Assembly (NCBI RefSeq): GCF_041537925.1
Contig: NZ_JBGOSH010000010.1
Coordinates: 62,001 to 126,000 of the forward strand
DNA length: 64,000 nt
Source: Ruegeria_C sp041537925
GTDB lineage: Bacteria; Pseudomonadota; Alphaproteobacteria; Rhodobacterales; Rhodobacteraceae
Direction of reading: 5' to 3'
Below the pieces are notes generated by a model that worked only from the letters and a program-made list of their open reading frames with translations, was not told the DNA's origin and did not search any database. This document shows positions 14,895 through 23,777 of this stretch, in pieces. The position numbers were made by a program, and so were the translations under genes. Within the stretch, counting starts at the first letter, position 1; every line of letters starts with the position of its first letter.

Positions 14895-16387
14895 GCCATC
14901 GCGTCGCAATCATCGAATTCATCAACGAAAGCAACACGTTCACCGTTTTGCGCACCGGCATGGCGGATTTCTTCGCCTCGCATTACTTCCAGGGCGACGA
15001 AATCCCGGACAAGTTTCGCGGCACTGGCTCCGAAGTCGGCGGTGCCATCGAGGTCGCAGAACGGCGCGGCTGGAACCCCGTCTATATTACCGCCGCCCAT
15101 GCCGAACCCGGCGGCCCCGTGACCGAGGCGGCCCGGGTCGAGATCACCGGCGAATGCCTCCGTCGCCTGCGCGAACACGGCCCGTTCGACGGTGTCTTTG
15201 TGGCACTGCACGGGGCGATGGTCACGGAAACGGACGAGGATGGAGATTGCCAGTTCCTGCGCGCCATCCGCGAAGTCGTGGGCGATGACATCCCGCTGGC
15301 AATCACCCTCGATCTGCATGCCAACATCGCTGATGAACTGGCCGGTCAGGCACAGATCGCGGTCTCGTTCCGCACTTATCCGCACGTTGACATGCGCGAG
15401 GTTGGGGTCGAGGCCTGCGAATTGCTGCACCGGGCGCTGGAAGGAGAGGTCACCCCCAGGCTGTTGATCCGCCGTCCCCCGATGCTGGTCGGCTGCGATG
15501 ATGGCCGCACCACCGAGGACGGCCCGATGTGCCGCCTGCTGGACCTTGCCGCGCACGAGGCACAGGCACCTGGCATCCTGAACGTGGCCGTCAACGCGGG
15601 CTTTACCGACGCGGATGTTCAGGCGGCGGGGCCATCGGTGCTTGTGACCTATGATACCGGTCAGACCTCTGTGCAGGGGGCCGATGCGGTGGCTGCGCGC
15701 ATATGTGACCGAATCTGGTCGTTCCGAGACCATTGGGATCTGCCTGTGCCGCTTGCAGACTGCATCGCCCGCCTGAAAACCACCCATCCCGGCAAGGGGC
15801 CTGTTGTTGTTGCCGACTTTTCGGACAACCCCGGATCGGGGGCCTATAGCGACTGCACCGCGCTGATCGCGGCGCTGCTTGAGGCGGGTATCGAAAACGC
15901 GGCTGCCGGGGCGCTGCTGGACCCCAAGGCCGCCCGCGAGCTCGCCGCCCATGGCATTGGTGCCGAAGTCACGCTCTCGATCGGCGGTAAAACCGATGCG
16001 TCCGTGGGCGGCGGGCCCTTGCAGGTGACGGGTATGGTACAGGCTGTCAGCGATGGCAGCTTCACCTTCGAGGGGCCGATGTTCACCGGCCTGCCGGGCT
16101 CCTGCGGGCTGAGCGTCTGTCTGCGAGTGCAGGGGATCGACATCATGATCGTGTCGGACCGGATGCAGATGCTGGACAAGAACGTGTTCCGCGCGGTGGG
16201 GATCGAGCCGTCGGAAAAGACGTTGCTGGCCGTGAAATCCATGCAACACTTCAAGGGTGCCTTTGGCCCCATCGCCTCAGAAATCATCATCACCGACGCA
16301 GGCGGGCTGTGCACGCCCGACGTCAAACGGCGCAGCTATACCCGTCTGCGCCGCCCTGTCTTTCCGCTGGATGAGGTCCATGCCTGA
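14891..16387 (+). CDS. M81-family metallopeptidase (MlrC-like)
   Basis: A 498-residue protein of the DUF1485/MlrC family, named for the zinc enzyme of microcystin-LR breakdown. Typical features are INESNTF near the N-terminus, HGAMVTE, TLDLHANI and RTYPHVDM with likely metal-binding His and Asp, then the C-terminal MlrC domain (ADFSDNPGSGA, GGKTD). In catabolic operons this family is often beside amino-acid or opine transporters; it probably hydrolyses a small amide or peptide bond, cytoplasmically, since no signal peptide is seen. ATGA overlap upstream and 8-bp overlap with the flavoprotein gene mark it as an integral operon member. Confidence 0.9.
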   Translation: MSHRVAIIEFINESNTFTVLRTGMADFFASHYFQGDEIPDKFRGTGSEVGGAIEVAERRGWNPVYITAAHAEPGGPVTEAARVEITGECLRRLREHGPFDGVFVALHGAMVTETDEDGDCQFLRAIREVVGDDIPLAITLDLHANIADELAGQAQIAVSFRTYPHVDMREVGVEACELLHRALEGEVTPRLLIRRPPMLVGCDDGRTTEDGPMCRLLDLAAHEAQAPGILNVAVNAGFTDADVQAAGPSVLVTYDTGQTSVQGADAVAARICDRIWSFRDHWDLPVPLADCIARLKTTHPGKGPVVVADFSDNPGSGAYSDCTALIAALLEAGIENAAAGALLDPKAARELAAHGIGAEVTLSIGGKTDASVGGGPLQVTGMVQAVSDGSFTFEGPMFTGLPGSCGLSVCLRVQGIDIMIVSDRMQMLDKNVFRAVGIEPSEKTLLAVKSMQHFKGAFGPIASEIIITDAGGLCTPDVKRRSYTRLRRPVFPLDEVHA

Positions 16388-17519
16388 AATTTTTGACATC
16401 GCCATCATCGGCGGCGGCATCACCGGTGCCTCTGTCGCCCATTCCCTGCACGGACGGCGCTCGGTCGTTCTGTTGGAGCAGGAGGACTCGCTGGGCTATC
16501 ACGCGACCGGCCGGTCGGCGGCAGAGTTCACCCGGCGGTTTCATTCCGGAGTGGTCGGGCGTCTGACACAGGCCAGCACGGATTTCTTGATGCGGCCACC
16601 GGAAGGGTTCGCGCAGGTGGACCTGCTGCGTCCGCGCGGCAACCTGCTGATCGCCGATGCTGATAAGGCAGATCACCTGAAAATGGTCTACGACCACGAG
16701 CGGGCCAATACGCCAAAAGGGGCACCCCCGGTTGAGATGCTGAGCATCGAGCAGGCGCAGGAGAAGATGCCGTTTCTGGACCCGAATTGGATCAAAGCGG
16801 TCTTCTACGACCCGGATTGCTGGGATGTGGAGGTTGAAAACCTGCTGCAGGGCTACATTCGTCAGGCCCGGGCCAACGGGGCCGAGACCCGCCAGTCTGC
16901 CGCCGTCACCAGCGCCCGGAGAGAAGGCGATCACTGGATACTCGAAACCACGTCCGGCGAGTTGCGCGCGCAAACCGTTGTTAACGCGGCAGGTGGCTGG
17001 GCCGACCCCGTGGCGGCGATGTTCGGCGCAGCGCCTCTGGGGATCGTCCCGCACCGGCGCACCGCCATCAGCGTCAAGGTTCCGGACTACGACGTTTCGA
17101 TGATGCCGGAAGTCAACGAAATTGACGAGCTGTTCTATTTCAAACCCGACGCGGGCCAGATGATGGTTAGCCCGGCGGATGAGACCCCGGTCGAACCGCA
17201 TGATGCCTGGCCCGAGGAACTCGATATCGCCTACGCCGCCCATTACCTAAGCGAGTGCACCACGCTGGAGGTTACCCACGTGGCCCATAGCTGGGCGGGC
17301 TTGCGCACCTTTGCCAGCGACCGGCTGCCGGTGATCGGTTTTTCCGGACAAGTGGCCGGACTGTTCTGGCTGGCGGGTGTGGGCGGCTACGGTATCCAGA
17401 CCTCGCCTGCCGTTGGCCAGATCGCCGCTGCCCTGCTGACCGGCGTGGACATGCCCGCCAACGTAACCGCAGCGGGGGTCGAGCCTGAGCTGTTCGCCCC
17501 CTCTCGTGTCGAAAGCTGA
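16380..17519 (+). CDS. dauA: FAD-dependent D-amino-acid dehydrogenase, D-arginine-dehydrogenase-like
   Basis: A 379-residue DAO-family flavoprotein. The FAD-binding motif is GGGITGASVA (about 10-19), then GYHATGRSAAEFT, a loop that in Pseudomonas DauA lies at the FAD/active site. ELFYFKPDAGQMMVSPADETPVEPHDAWPEELDIA and HSWAGLRTF...GVGGYGIQTSPAVG closely follow the DauA pattern from memory. It would oxidise D-arginine (or another D-basic amino acid) to the 2-keto acid, passing electrons to an acceptor other than O2. The true start is ATG 16380, inside the MlrC 3' end. It is followed at 3 bp by an ornithine-cyclodeaminase-family gene, the same pairing as dauB-dauA. Confidence 0.8.
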   Translation: MPEIFDIAIIGGGITGASVAHSLHGRRSVVLLEQEDSLGYHATGRSAAEFTRRFHSGVVGRLTQASTDFLMRPPEGFAQVDLLRPRGNLLIADADKADHLKMVYDHERANTPKGAPPVEMLSIEQAQEKMPFLDPNWIKAVFYDPDCWDVEVENLLQGYIRQARANGAETRQSAAVTSARREGDHWILETTSGELRAQTVVNAAGGWADPVAAMFGAAPLGIVPHRRTAISVKVPDYDVSMMPEVNEIDELFYFKPDAGQMMVSPADETPVEPHDAWPEELDIAYAAHYLSECTTLEVTHVAHSWAGLRTFASDRLPVIGFSGQVAGLFWLAGVGGYGIQTSPAVGQIAAALLTGVDMPANVTAAGVEPELFAPSRVES

Positions 17520-17522
17520 GCT

Positions 17523-18443
17523 ATGAAGATTTTTGATGCCCGCGCGACCGCTGCCGCGCTGCCCTTTGCCGCTCTTGTTGATCAGATGCAGGCGCTGTTT
17601 GCCCATGGGCTAGTTGCACCGGACCGCCACCACCATACCATGCCGATGCAGGGGGAGCCGGACGCGACATTGCTGCTGATGCCGGCCTGGACCGAGACCG
17701 TGGGCTGCGTGAAGGTGGTGACCGCGACGCCCGGAAACGCGGCCCGTAGCCTACCGGCCATTGCCGGTTCCGTGCTGGTGTTCGACCGCGCGACTGGCGC
17801 GCATCTGGCGTTGCTCGACGGAGCGATCCTGACTGCGCGGCGCACGGCTGCGGCCTCGGCCCTTGGGGCCCGGTGTCTGGCACGGGAAGATGCCAGCCAT
17901 CTGCTGATCGTCGGAGCTGGAAAGGTTGCCGCGCAACTCCCCGAGGCTTTCCGCAGCGTGCGCCCGATCGAAACCCTGCGCATCTGGGATGTGTTCCCGG
18001 CGGCAGCCGAGCGTCTGGCGGAAACCCTGCGCGCGGAGGGCTGGGAGGCGCAGGCGATCACCGATCTGGCAGCGGCGGTGCCGCAGGCCGACATCATCAG
18101 CGCCGCCACGCTGGCCACCGAGCCGCTGCTGCGCGGAGAATGGCTGATCCCCGGCCAGCACATAGACCTGATCGGCGCCTTCACCCCAGCCATGCGCGAG
18201 GCGGATGACACCGCCCTGCAACGCGCGCGACTGTTCGTCGACACGGAGTTCGCAACCATCGAAGCTGGCGAACTGAAGACGCCTTTGGAAACTGGCGCAA
18301 TCACACACGCAGACATTCTGGGCGATCTTTATGCGCTGGCGCAAGGCAAGGAGGGCCGTACCAAGGACAGTGAAATCACCTTATTCAAATCAGTGGGCAA
18401 TGCAGTAATGGATCTTGCCGCTGCGATTACCACCATAAAGTAG
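17523..18443 (+). CDS. ornithine cyclodeaminase/mu-crystallin family dehydrogenase (DauB-like)
   Basis: A 306-residue NAD(P)-binding protein. The early ALVDQMQALFAHGLV region and PMQGEPDATLLLMPAW are family features, the Rossmann motif is VGAGKVAAQLPEAF, and the C-terminal part includes GAFTPAMREADDTAL and the LGDLYALAQGK segment. Family members deaminate ornithine, reduce imines, or, as DauB, reductively aminate 2-ketoarginine to L-arginine. Placed 3 bp after the D-arginine-dehydrogenase-like gene, the last role is the most economical reading: the pair converts D- to L-arginine. Last gene of the operon. Confidence 0.85.
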   Translation: MKIFDARATAAALPFAALVDQMQALFAHGLVAPDRHHHTMPMQGEPDATLLLMPAWTETVGCVKVVTATPGNAARSLPAIAGSVLVFDRATGAHLALLDGAILTARRTAAASALGARCLAREDASHLLIVGAGKVAAQLPEAFRSVRPIETLRIWDVFPAAAERLAETLRAEGWEAQAITDLAAAVPQADIISAATLATEPLLRGEWLIPGQHIDLIGAFTPAMREADDTALQRARLFVDTEFATIEAGELKTPLETGAITHADILGDLYALAQGKEGRTKDSEITLFKSVGNAVMDLAAAITTIK

Positions 18444-19020
18444 CATGAGGCCTTCATCGAAATGGCGCCTATTCCACCCGTTGTCCGAGACAAACACGGA
18501 AGAAAGTTCCTCCTGTTTCCGGTAGGGTTAGAACGATCCATTTCCGGTGATACAGACATACGATCTTGATTAGACAGGCACCGTCTGGCTCGCCGTCGGC
18601 GCAGGTGTATTGACCTTATTCTTGAAAGCTCACTCAACAGGCAAGGCAGCGGCATGGCAGTCATTCGAACCGAGTGCAGCATCAAGTACTTTGGGCTCTG
18701 AACGGCCTGATGCCCATGCGGCAATGCTATTGCGGCAGGCTGAACGAGACCGGCCATTGACAGTTCCGGCCAAGGGGCTGTTCTTGCTGCGTTTCCGGTG
18801 ATGCGCTGCCACCCGCACGGGCAAAGCCGTGGTTCGGCCTGGCGGCGGCGAAATCTTGGTGAGAGCCCAATGCGACAAACGCTGCGCGTGGGATGAAGGA
18901 GCGCAATCCACGGAAACCTGCCGTCGAAATGTTTATCTGGAATGGCGATTGGCCGAACGCCTTGCTGCAGCGAAAAACAGGTACTTTCCCGTTCAAGGTT
19001 CCCATGCCACAGTGAGGACG
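18444..19020. other. gene-free spacer
   Basis: About 580 bp after the arginine operon. Long open frames occur on the - strand but have no family features. It contains one GCAGCGAA word (18967-18974), as in the other spacers around the insert. No terminator was found. Confidence 0.4.
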
Positions 19021-20682
19021 ATGCGTTTGTCACTTTCACTCTTTGGCCCTTTTCAGGCATCACTTGACGGTCACGAACTCAAAATCGGGTCGCGACGGTC
19101 TCAGGCAATGCTGGCGATGCTGGCCCTTGCGCCAAAGTCGGCCGTTGCACGTGATCGACTAGCGGCCACTCTTTGGCCGGATCGGGCGGAGGAACAGGCG
19201 CGTGCCTCGCTGAGGCAGGAACTGTCAAGCCTGCGCCGGCTTCTCGGGGACGGCGCCGACATGATCATGGCCGACGCTACCTGTGTTCGGATCAGTGCCG
19301 ATGCCGTCAACCCCAATCATGGTGCACCGGAAAATGGTGAGTTCCTTGAAGGTCTCGATCTGCGGTCGGAACCCTTTGATGACTGGCGTCGCGCGGAAGC
19401 TTCTCGTTTACCTGACACCAAACCAGTGCCAAGCGAACCCGGCGTGCTGGACACCACTGCAAATGACATTTTCGATAACCCATCGATTCTCGTGATGGGG
19501 TTTGTACCTGCTAGTCCCGAACCACAGGACGCCTCCTTCGCAACCGGTCTTGTCATTGAACTGCGCACCTCGCTTTCACTATGGCGCTGGTTTCCCGTAA
19601 TCGCCCCGGAGGCGATTGGCTGGAAAACGGACAGGGACGGCGACTTGCGGGAGATCGCGAAATCAGTCGGAGCCGCCTACGCGATCAGCGGCTCCATTCA
19701 GAGAGCCGGAGAACGTATCCGGGTCTCAGCTAGTCTGACCGAGACGGAAAGAGGGCATCTGATCTGGACGGAAACATTTGACGGTGAGATGTCAGATATC
19801 TTCGAGATGCAGGAAACTATCGGTCGGTCCGTCGTTGCGCGTGTAGCACCGGAAATCGGCAGGGCTGAATCCGAGCGTATCGTACGTCAGCACCCTACCA
19901 ATATTGCCGCGTGGCAACTTGTGGCTCAAACCGATGAGCTGGAGCGAACCGGGGGCGAAGGTTATGGCTCGCCTGAATCCAACCAGGCCCAGGTCCCGTT
20001 GCTGAAAGAGGCCATCCGGCTTGAGCCAAACTACGCGAGGGCATGGGCGCGGCTCGGCCGTTTTTATTTTCGCAGCGCCTTGCAGGGATGGATAGACGAT
20101 CGGGACGCCGCGTTTGAAAAAGCTCTGGATTACTGTGGACGCGCCGTCAAAGCTGATCCTACCGAATGGGAAGGTCAGGCACTTCTGGCAATGACGTTGA
20201 TCTTTGGAACACATGCTTTTGGGCAGGGAAAGTTTCACGCGCTCGAAGCGGTTCGACTTAATCCTTCAGCGCCATATGCCCGGCACGGTTGCGGATGTGT
20301 GTTGGAATGGACCGGCGACGCCGAAGAGGCGCTTCTTCACCTCCAGGCAATTTTTGATCTTAATCCCAATTATCCAAATCGCGCGGCAGCTTTGGGAGAC
20401 ATAACCACGTGCGAGCTATTCGCGGGCAATATTGAAGCGGCTGTTAAATCAGCGCGTCAGCTTCGGGACATCGCGCCGGATTATTGTCGGGGTCTGCAAC
20501 GAGTGGTGGTCACACTAGGTCACGCCGGTGAAACCGAAGAGGCCGCCAAAGTGCTGGCCAAGGTTTTAGCGTTGCAGCCAGACTTTGACGAGACATATGT
20601 GCGCGAAACCTACCCCTATGCCCGACCCGAGCATGTCGAGACGATCCTAGATGGACTAAGGCTGGCTGGATGGAAAGGCTGA
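19021..20682 (+). CDS. BTAD/SARP-type winged-helix regulator with TPR sensor domain
   Basis: A 553-residue cytoplasmic regulator. Residues 1-80 form an OmpR-like winged helix (LSLFGPFQASLDGHELKIGSRRSQAMLAMLALAP...LWPDRAEEQARASLRQELSSLRRLLG). Residues about 155-280 resemble the TolB-N/adenylate-cyclase-associated domain (VIELRTSLSLWRWFPVIA, AISGSIQRAGERIRVSASL, IWTETFDGEMSDIFEMQ). Residues about 290-553 are TPR-like repeats (EAIRLEPNYARAWARLGRFYF, AVRLNPSAPYARHG, LQAIFDLNPNYPNRAAALG). The start at ATG 19021 has GAGGAC upstream. Similar proteins are common in rhizobia and roseobacters; the ligand is unknown. Being downstream and co-oriented, it could control the arginine cluster, but this is only positional. 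Confidence 0.85.
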   Translation: MRLSLSLFGPFQASLDGHELKIGSRRSQAMLAMLALAPKSAVARDRLAATLWPDRAEEQARASLRQELSSLRRLLGDGADMIMADATCVRISADAVNPNHGAPENGEFLEGLDLRSEPFDDWRRAEASRLPDTKPVPSEPGVLDTTANDIFDNPSILVMGFVPASPEPQDASFATGLVIELRTSLSLWRWFPVIAPEAIGWKTDRDGDLREIAKSVGAAYAISGSIQRAGERIRVSASLTETERGHLIWTETFDGEMSDIFEMQETIGRSVVARVAPEIGRAESERIVRQHPTNIAAWQLVAQTDELERTGGEGYGSPESNQAQVPLLKEAIRLEPNYARAWARLGRFYFRSALQGWIDDRDAAFEKALDYCGRAVKADPTEWEGQALLAMTLIFGTHAFGQGKFHALEAVRLNPSAPYARHGCGCVLEWTGDAEEALLHLQAIFDLNPNYPNRAAALGDITTCELFAGNIEAAVKSARQLRDIAPDYCRGLQRVVVTLGHAGETEEAAKVLAKVLALQPDFDETYVRETYPYARPEHVETILDGLRLAGWKG

Positions 20683-20684
20683 GA

Positions 20685-20903
20685 TCAACCCCGCATCCGT
20701 GCTGCAATTTGAGAAACAGTAACGGATGCCCGGGACTCATCGGACAATCCCATGTCGCTTATGGCATCTGCGTCAAGTTCTTGCAGGCGGTAGTATTCGC
20801 GCCAGGCATTGTTCCAAATCATAAGTTCTTTGATGATCCCGAAAAAGGTGGTCTTGGCGCTGCTTTTTGTCGCTCCGGTGCTGATTTGTTTGCTTAGAAA
20901 CAT
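20685..20903 (-). CDS. DUF1127 (YjiS-like) small protein
   Basis: A 72-residue protein ending in an Arg/Tyr/Asp motif, WREYYRLQELDADAISDMGLSDES, typical of DUF1127, whose members bind RNA or act in phosphate and stress responses in alphaproteobacteria. ATG 20903 is preceded by GGAGG at 5 bases. It converges on the regulator gene with 2 bp between stops. Confidence 0.8.
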   Translation of the reverse strand: MFLSKQISTGATKSSAKTTFFGIIKELMIWNNAWREYYRLQELDADAISDMGLSDESRASVTVSQIAARMRG

Positions 20904-21516
20904 TGTATCCTCCATTTTGGTGAGATGTTAATTTTTCCCACAGCCACGCAAATTCAACGTCAGATCAAGGGTGCGAGCGCCGCAAAGAATCCGTAAAATC
21001 CCGTAAAAACTGAAGGCTTGCCATCAAATGAGGATTGGCATTCAAATAATTGGCCGATCAATTTCGCTCTGGTTATCGGCCCATCTATTGTCATTGGAGT
21101 TAGCAGGAGTCGGTTAGAATTCGCATTTTCTGCGCTTTGGCGAGGGCGCTTTGTGCAGATTCCAGCCGTTGGAACAGCCTCAGCGAAGGCTTACTAAGTC
21201 CCGCGTCTCGATGTTCGAAGCAGACCGCAGCGAAAGTGAGGTTCGAATTTCGCGCCTCAGACCGGCGATCAATGACAGCTCTGGCGAAAATCGCCGCGCT
21301 GCCAAATTCTCGGCGCTGCGGGTGCGAAAGTTTTCTGCGTCGGCAGTAGCGGCGTGGGCAAAAGGCGGCTGTGTCCCGCGACTTTCCAGTTCACCACCGA
21401 CGCAACGAAAGTCCAGTTTTGCAGATTATTGCCAAGAGCAGCGCTTCCGCTTAGGGCTGAGACCGTTCATCAGCCACCATTGAGCCTACAGCAACTTTGT
21501 CCCGCTTCTTGCCAGT
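20904..21516. other. gene-free junction before virD4
   Basis: About 610 bp. The DUF1127 leader takes the first part; the rest (21120-21516) is degenerate sequence with GCAGCGAA words (21227-21234 and variants). The next copy falls at the very end of virD4. No ORF is convincing. It mirrors the junction at 9383-9808 on the other side of the insert. Confidence 0.4.
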
Positions 21517-23679
21517 TTATGCCCCACGCAGCGAATGGCCACTGATCTTCAAGTTTTCGCCGCTGAACAGCGGCATCAATCTGTTGACCAACTCGTCAGG
21601 TGAGAGCCGGTGTGCCAGGTCGGCAAGTTCAGGCTCACTGTCCGGGCTGACTGGTGCCAGGTTCAAGAGGTTGCCGAGGTTGTTCGCAAAGCTTGGTGCT
21701 TTCACCATTTTGATTGTTTGCGCTAGTAGGCGGTCCTCGGCTGTTTCTTCGTCACCCGCCGTCTCGCTTGGATCTTCGAAGTACCCATAGCCGGCCACGC
21801 CAACGTCGGGAAAGGATGGCGCGGCCGGCACCGAGACCGCCGCGCGCTGCGACAGAGGCGGCTTTGCAACCGGCTCGGGCTCCGGTTCTTCGGCCTCAGC
21901 CGATTTTGGAGAGCCTGCATCATTCAGGAACTCATCGAACCGGGTCACGACGCCATCTTTGACAACCGGCACAACCGGCCAGGGCTTACCATTCTGGCTG
22001 TCATTGAGCGCTTTGAATCGACTGTCCTTATAATAAGACACCCGATTTGTCCGGATCGGGAACATTCCCTTGCCGGTGATAATCACCTCCTCTTTGCCCA
22101 GGCGTCCGATTTCTTCAGGCGTCATCAACGCCCGGCTTTTCTCCGACCAGCTCTCAGACCGACCGGGCTCTTTCGACCAGTTGCGGCCTGATACGGATTT
22201 CTGCGTCACCGTCTTGTTGCCGAGCGCTTTAGAGAGCTTTTGCTTGGTCTCCTCAGAATTGGGCGTCAGCCACACATGCAGATGCGAGCTTTCCGTCAGG
22301 ATCTCTTCACCGGCCTGCCCATAGTGTTCCCGCAGCGATGCCGGCGATTGCACGATCAGGCACAGACGGCCGCCATAGCCGGGCAGGGTGGTCACAGCAT
22401 CGAGCACGCCCTGCATTTTTCCCAGCGAATGAAACTCATCGATCAGAAACAGGACCGGCAGGAAATCCTCACCCGACGCCATCAGCCGGCGACGCAGCGC
22501 GTTGATGGCGCATTGGATGAATAGACGCACCAAAGGCCGCGACACCTGCTTATGCGCCTCCGGAATCGAGATGTAACAGGTCTGCGGTTCCCAGCGCATC
22601 GATTCAAAGTCGAAATCGTTGGTCTTGGTCGCACGAACGATCGCGGGGTTGCGCCAGGCATTCAGACCACCGCCCATCAGCACAGACAGATAGATGCCCA
22701 GCTGCTTGTTGTCCTGCCCGGCCATGCGCAGCATCGCGCCTTTCGAGACCGGATCAGGCGCGCGCGGGGCGAGGCCGGCAAACATGGCTTTATAATCCGG
22801 TATCTCGTCATCGCCTGCCACTTCCGGCGTCAGCACCTGCAGGACGCGCCCGAGCGACGGTTTCGACTCGCTACAGACGATCGCCGCCGCGGCCTCAAAG
22901 ATTTCCTGCGCATCTTCCATCAAGGACGCTTCAGCGCCGGTTGTGCTTCTGGGGGCCAGTAGCGCTGCGCTGATTTCAGAGATCCGTACAAGCCGATCTT
23001 CCAGGTCCGCCATTGCGGCGACCTCGATCAGCGGGTTGAAGCTGTGCGACCGGCCGACAAGCGAGCCCTCCGGATTGTTGGGGAACTGCACATCGAACGG
23101 GGACAGGACCCGCACCTTGTCGCCCTTTGCCAAACGCCGACGCGAGGTGGTTTCGAAAAGTTCCCCCTTCACATCATAAACGATCAGCGAACCGGGATAG
23201 TCGAGAAGGGTGGGGACGATGATGCCGACACCTTTACCGGACCGTGGCGGGCCCGAGACCAGAACCGTGCCCTGATCATCGGTATGGGCGCGCAGGTGAG
23301 CGGCCTTTCTCTCCGGTTTCCCCAGCTTGCCCAGAACCAGGCCCCAGTCACTGACCAGCCGCGCCGCGCGGATCTCTTTGGCTGTAGCCCATCGGGCGTC
23401 ACCATGTGCGTCAGTTGCGGTCACGCCAAACACCATACCGCCGAACAGGTAGGCAAGGCCCGCGCCAGTCATCAGCCCGAGGGTGATACCGCCCCAGAGC
23501 ACCAGGTTCCAATCCTTCGGGTGCATAGTATTGCGCTGGCTGAGCAGCAGCCACGGCCGCCATGTCTCGATGTCGCCATTCACTTTCCACGCAATCAGAA
23601 GCGCCGCCCAGAGCGGGATGCTGATGACGGCAACTGCGATGGTGTAGGGAATGTGAGTTTTTGCCTGTATTGTGCTCAT
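21517..23679 (-). CDS. virD4: VirD4 type IV coupling protein
   Basis: A 720-residue T4SS coupling ATPase that recruits the relaxase-DNA complex. Two N-terminal membrane segments (about 11-32, 61-84) are followed by Walker A GPPRSGKG (143-150), Walker B VLFLIDEFHSLGKM and the VirD4/TraG pattern of INALRRRLMAS and YGGRLCLIVQSPASLREHYG. The C-terminal 110 residues are a Pro/Glu-rich tail probably used for substrate binding. Last gene of the virB operon, about 100 bp after virB10. Confidence 0.96.
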   Translation of the reverse strand: MSTIQAKTHIPYTIAVAVISIPLWAALLIAWKVNGDIETWRPWLLLSQRNTMHPKDWNLVLWGGITLGLMTGAGLAYLFGGMVFGVTATDAHGDARWATAKEIRAARLVSDWGLVLGKLGKPERKAAHLRAHTDDQGTVLVSGPPRSGKGVGIIVPTLLDYPGSLIVYDVKGELFETTSRRRLAKGDKVRVLSPFDVQFPNNPEGSLVGRSHSFNPLIEVAAMADLEDRLVRISEISAALLAPRSTTGAEASLMEDAQEIFEAAAAIVCSESKPSLGRVLQVLTPEVAGDDEIPDYKAMFAGLAPRAPDPVSKGAMLRMAGQDNKQLGIYLSVLMGGGLNAWRNPAIVRATKTNDFDFESMRWEPQTCYISIPEAHKQVSRPLVRLFIQCAINALRRRLMASGEDFLPVLFLIDEFHSLGKMQGVLDAVTTLPGYGGRLCLIVQSPASLREHYGQAGEEILTESSHLHVWLTPNSEETKQKLSKALGNKTVTQKSVSGRNWSKEPGRSESWSEKSRALMTPEEIGRLGKEEVIITGKGMFPIRTNRVSYYKDSRFKALNDSQNGKPWPVVPVVKDGVVTRFDEFLNDAGSPKSAEAEEPEPEPVAKPPLSQRAAVSVPAAPSFPDVGVAGYGYFEDPSETAGDEETAEDRLLAQTIKMVKAPSFANNLGNLLNLAPVSPDSEPELADLAHRLSPDELVNRLMPLFSGENLKISGHSLRGA

Positions 23680-23777
23680 GACGGTCTCCTGCAGGGCAAT
23701 AATTTGTGGTATTCGAACATTTCAAACCAATGCGGTCCCAATGCCGTTGAGCTTCGCATTGGATCAACTCAAGTGGA

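Noticed and set aside
14801..16249. 482-codon - strand ORF opposite the M81 gene
   Set aside because: Long only because of high GC at third positions; the + strand gene has family motifs and coupled overlaps.
18329..19063. 244-codon - strand ORF across the spacer after the arginine operon
   Set aside because: Begins inside the BTAD gene leader, ends inside the DauB-like gene, and has no recognisable sequence.
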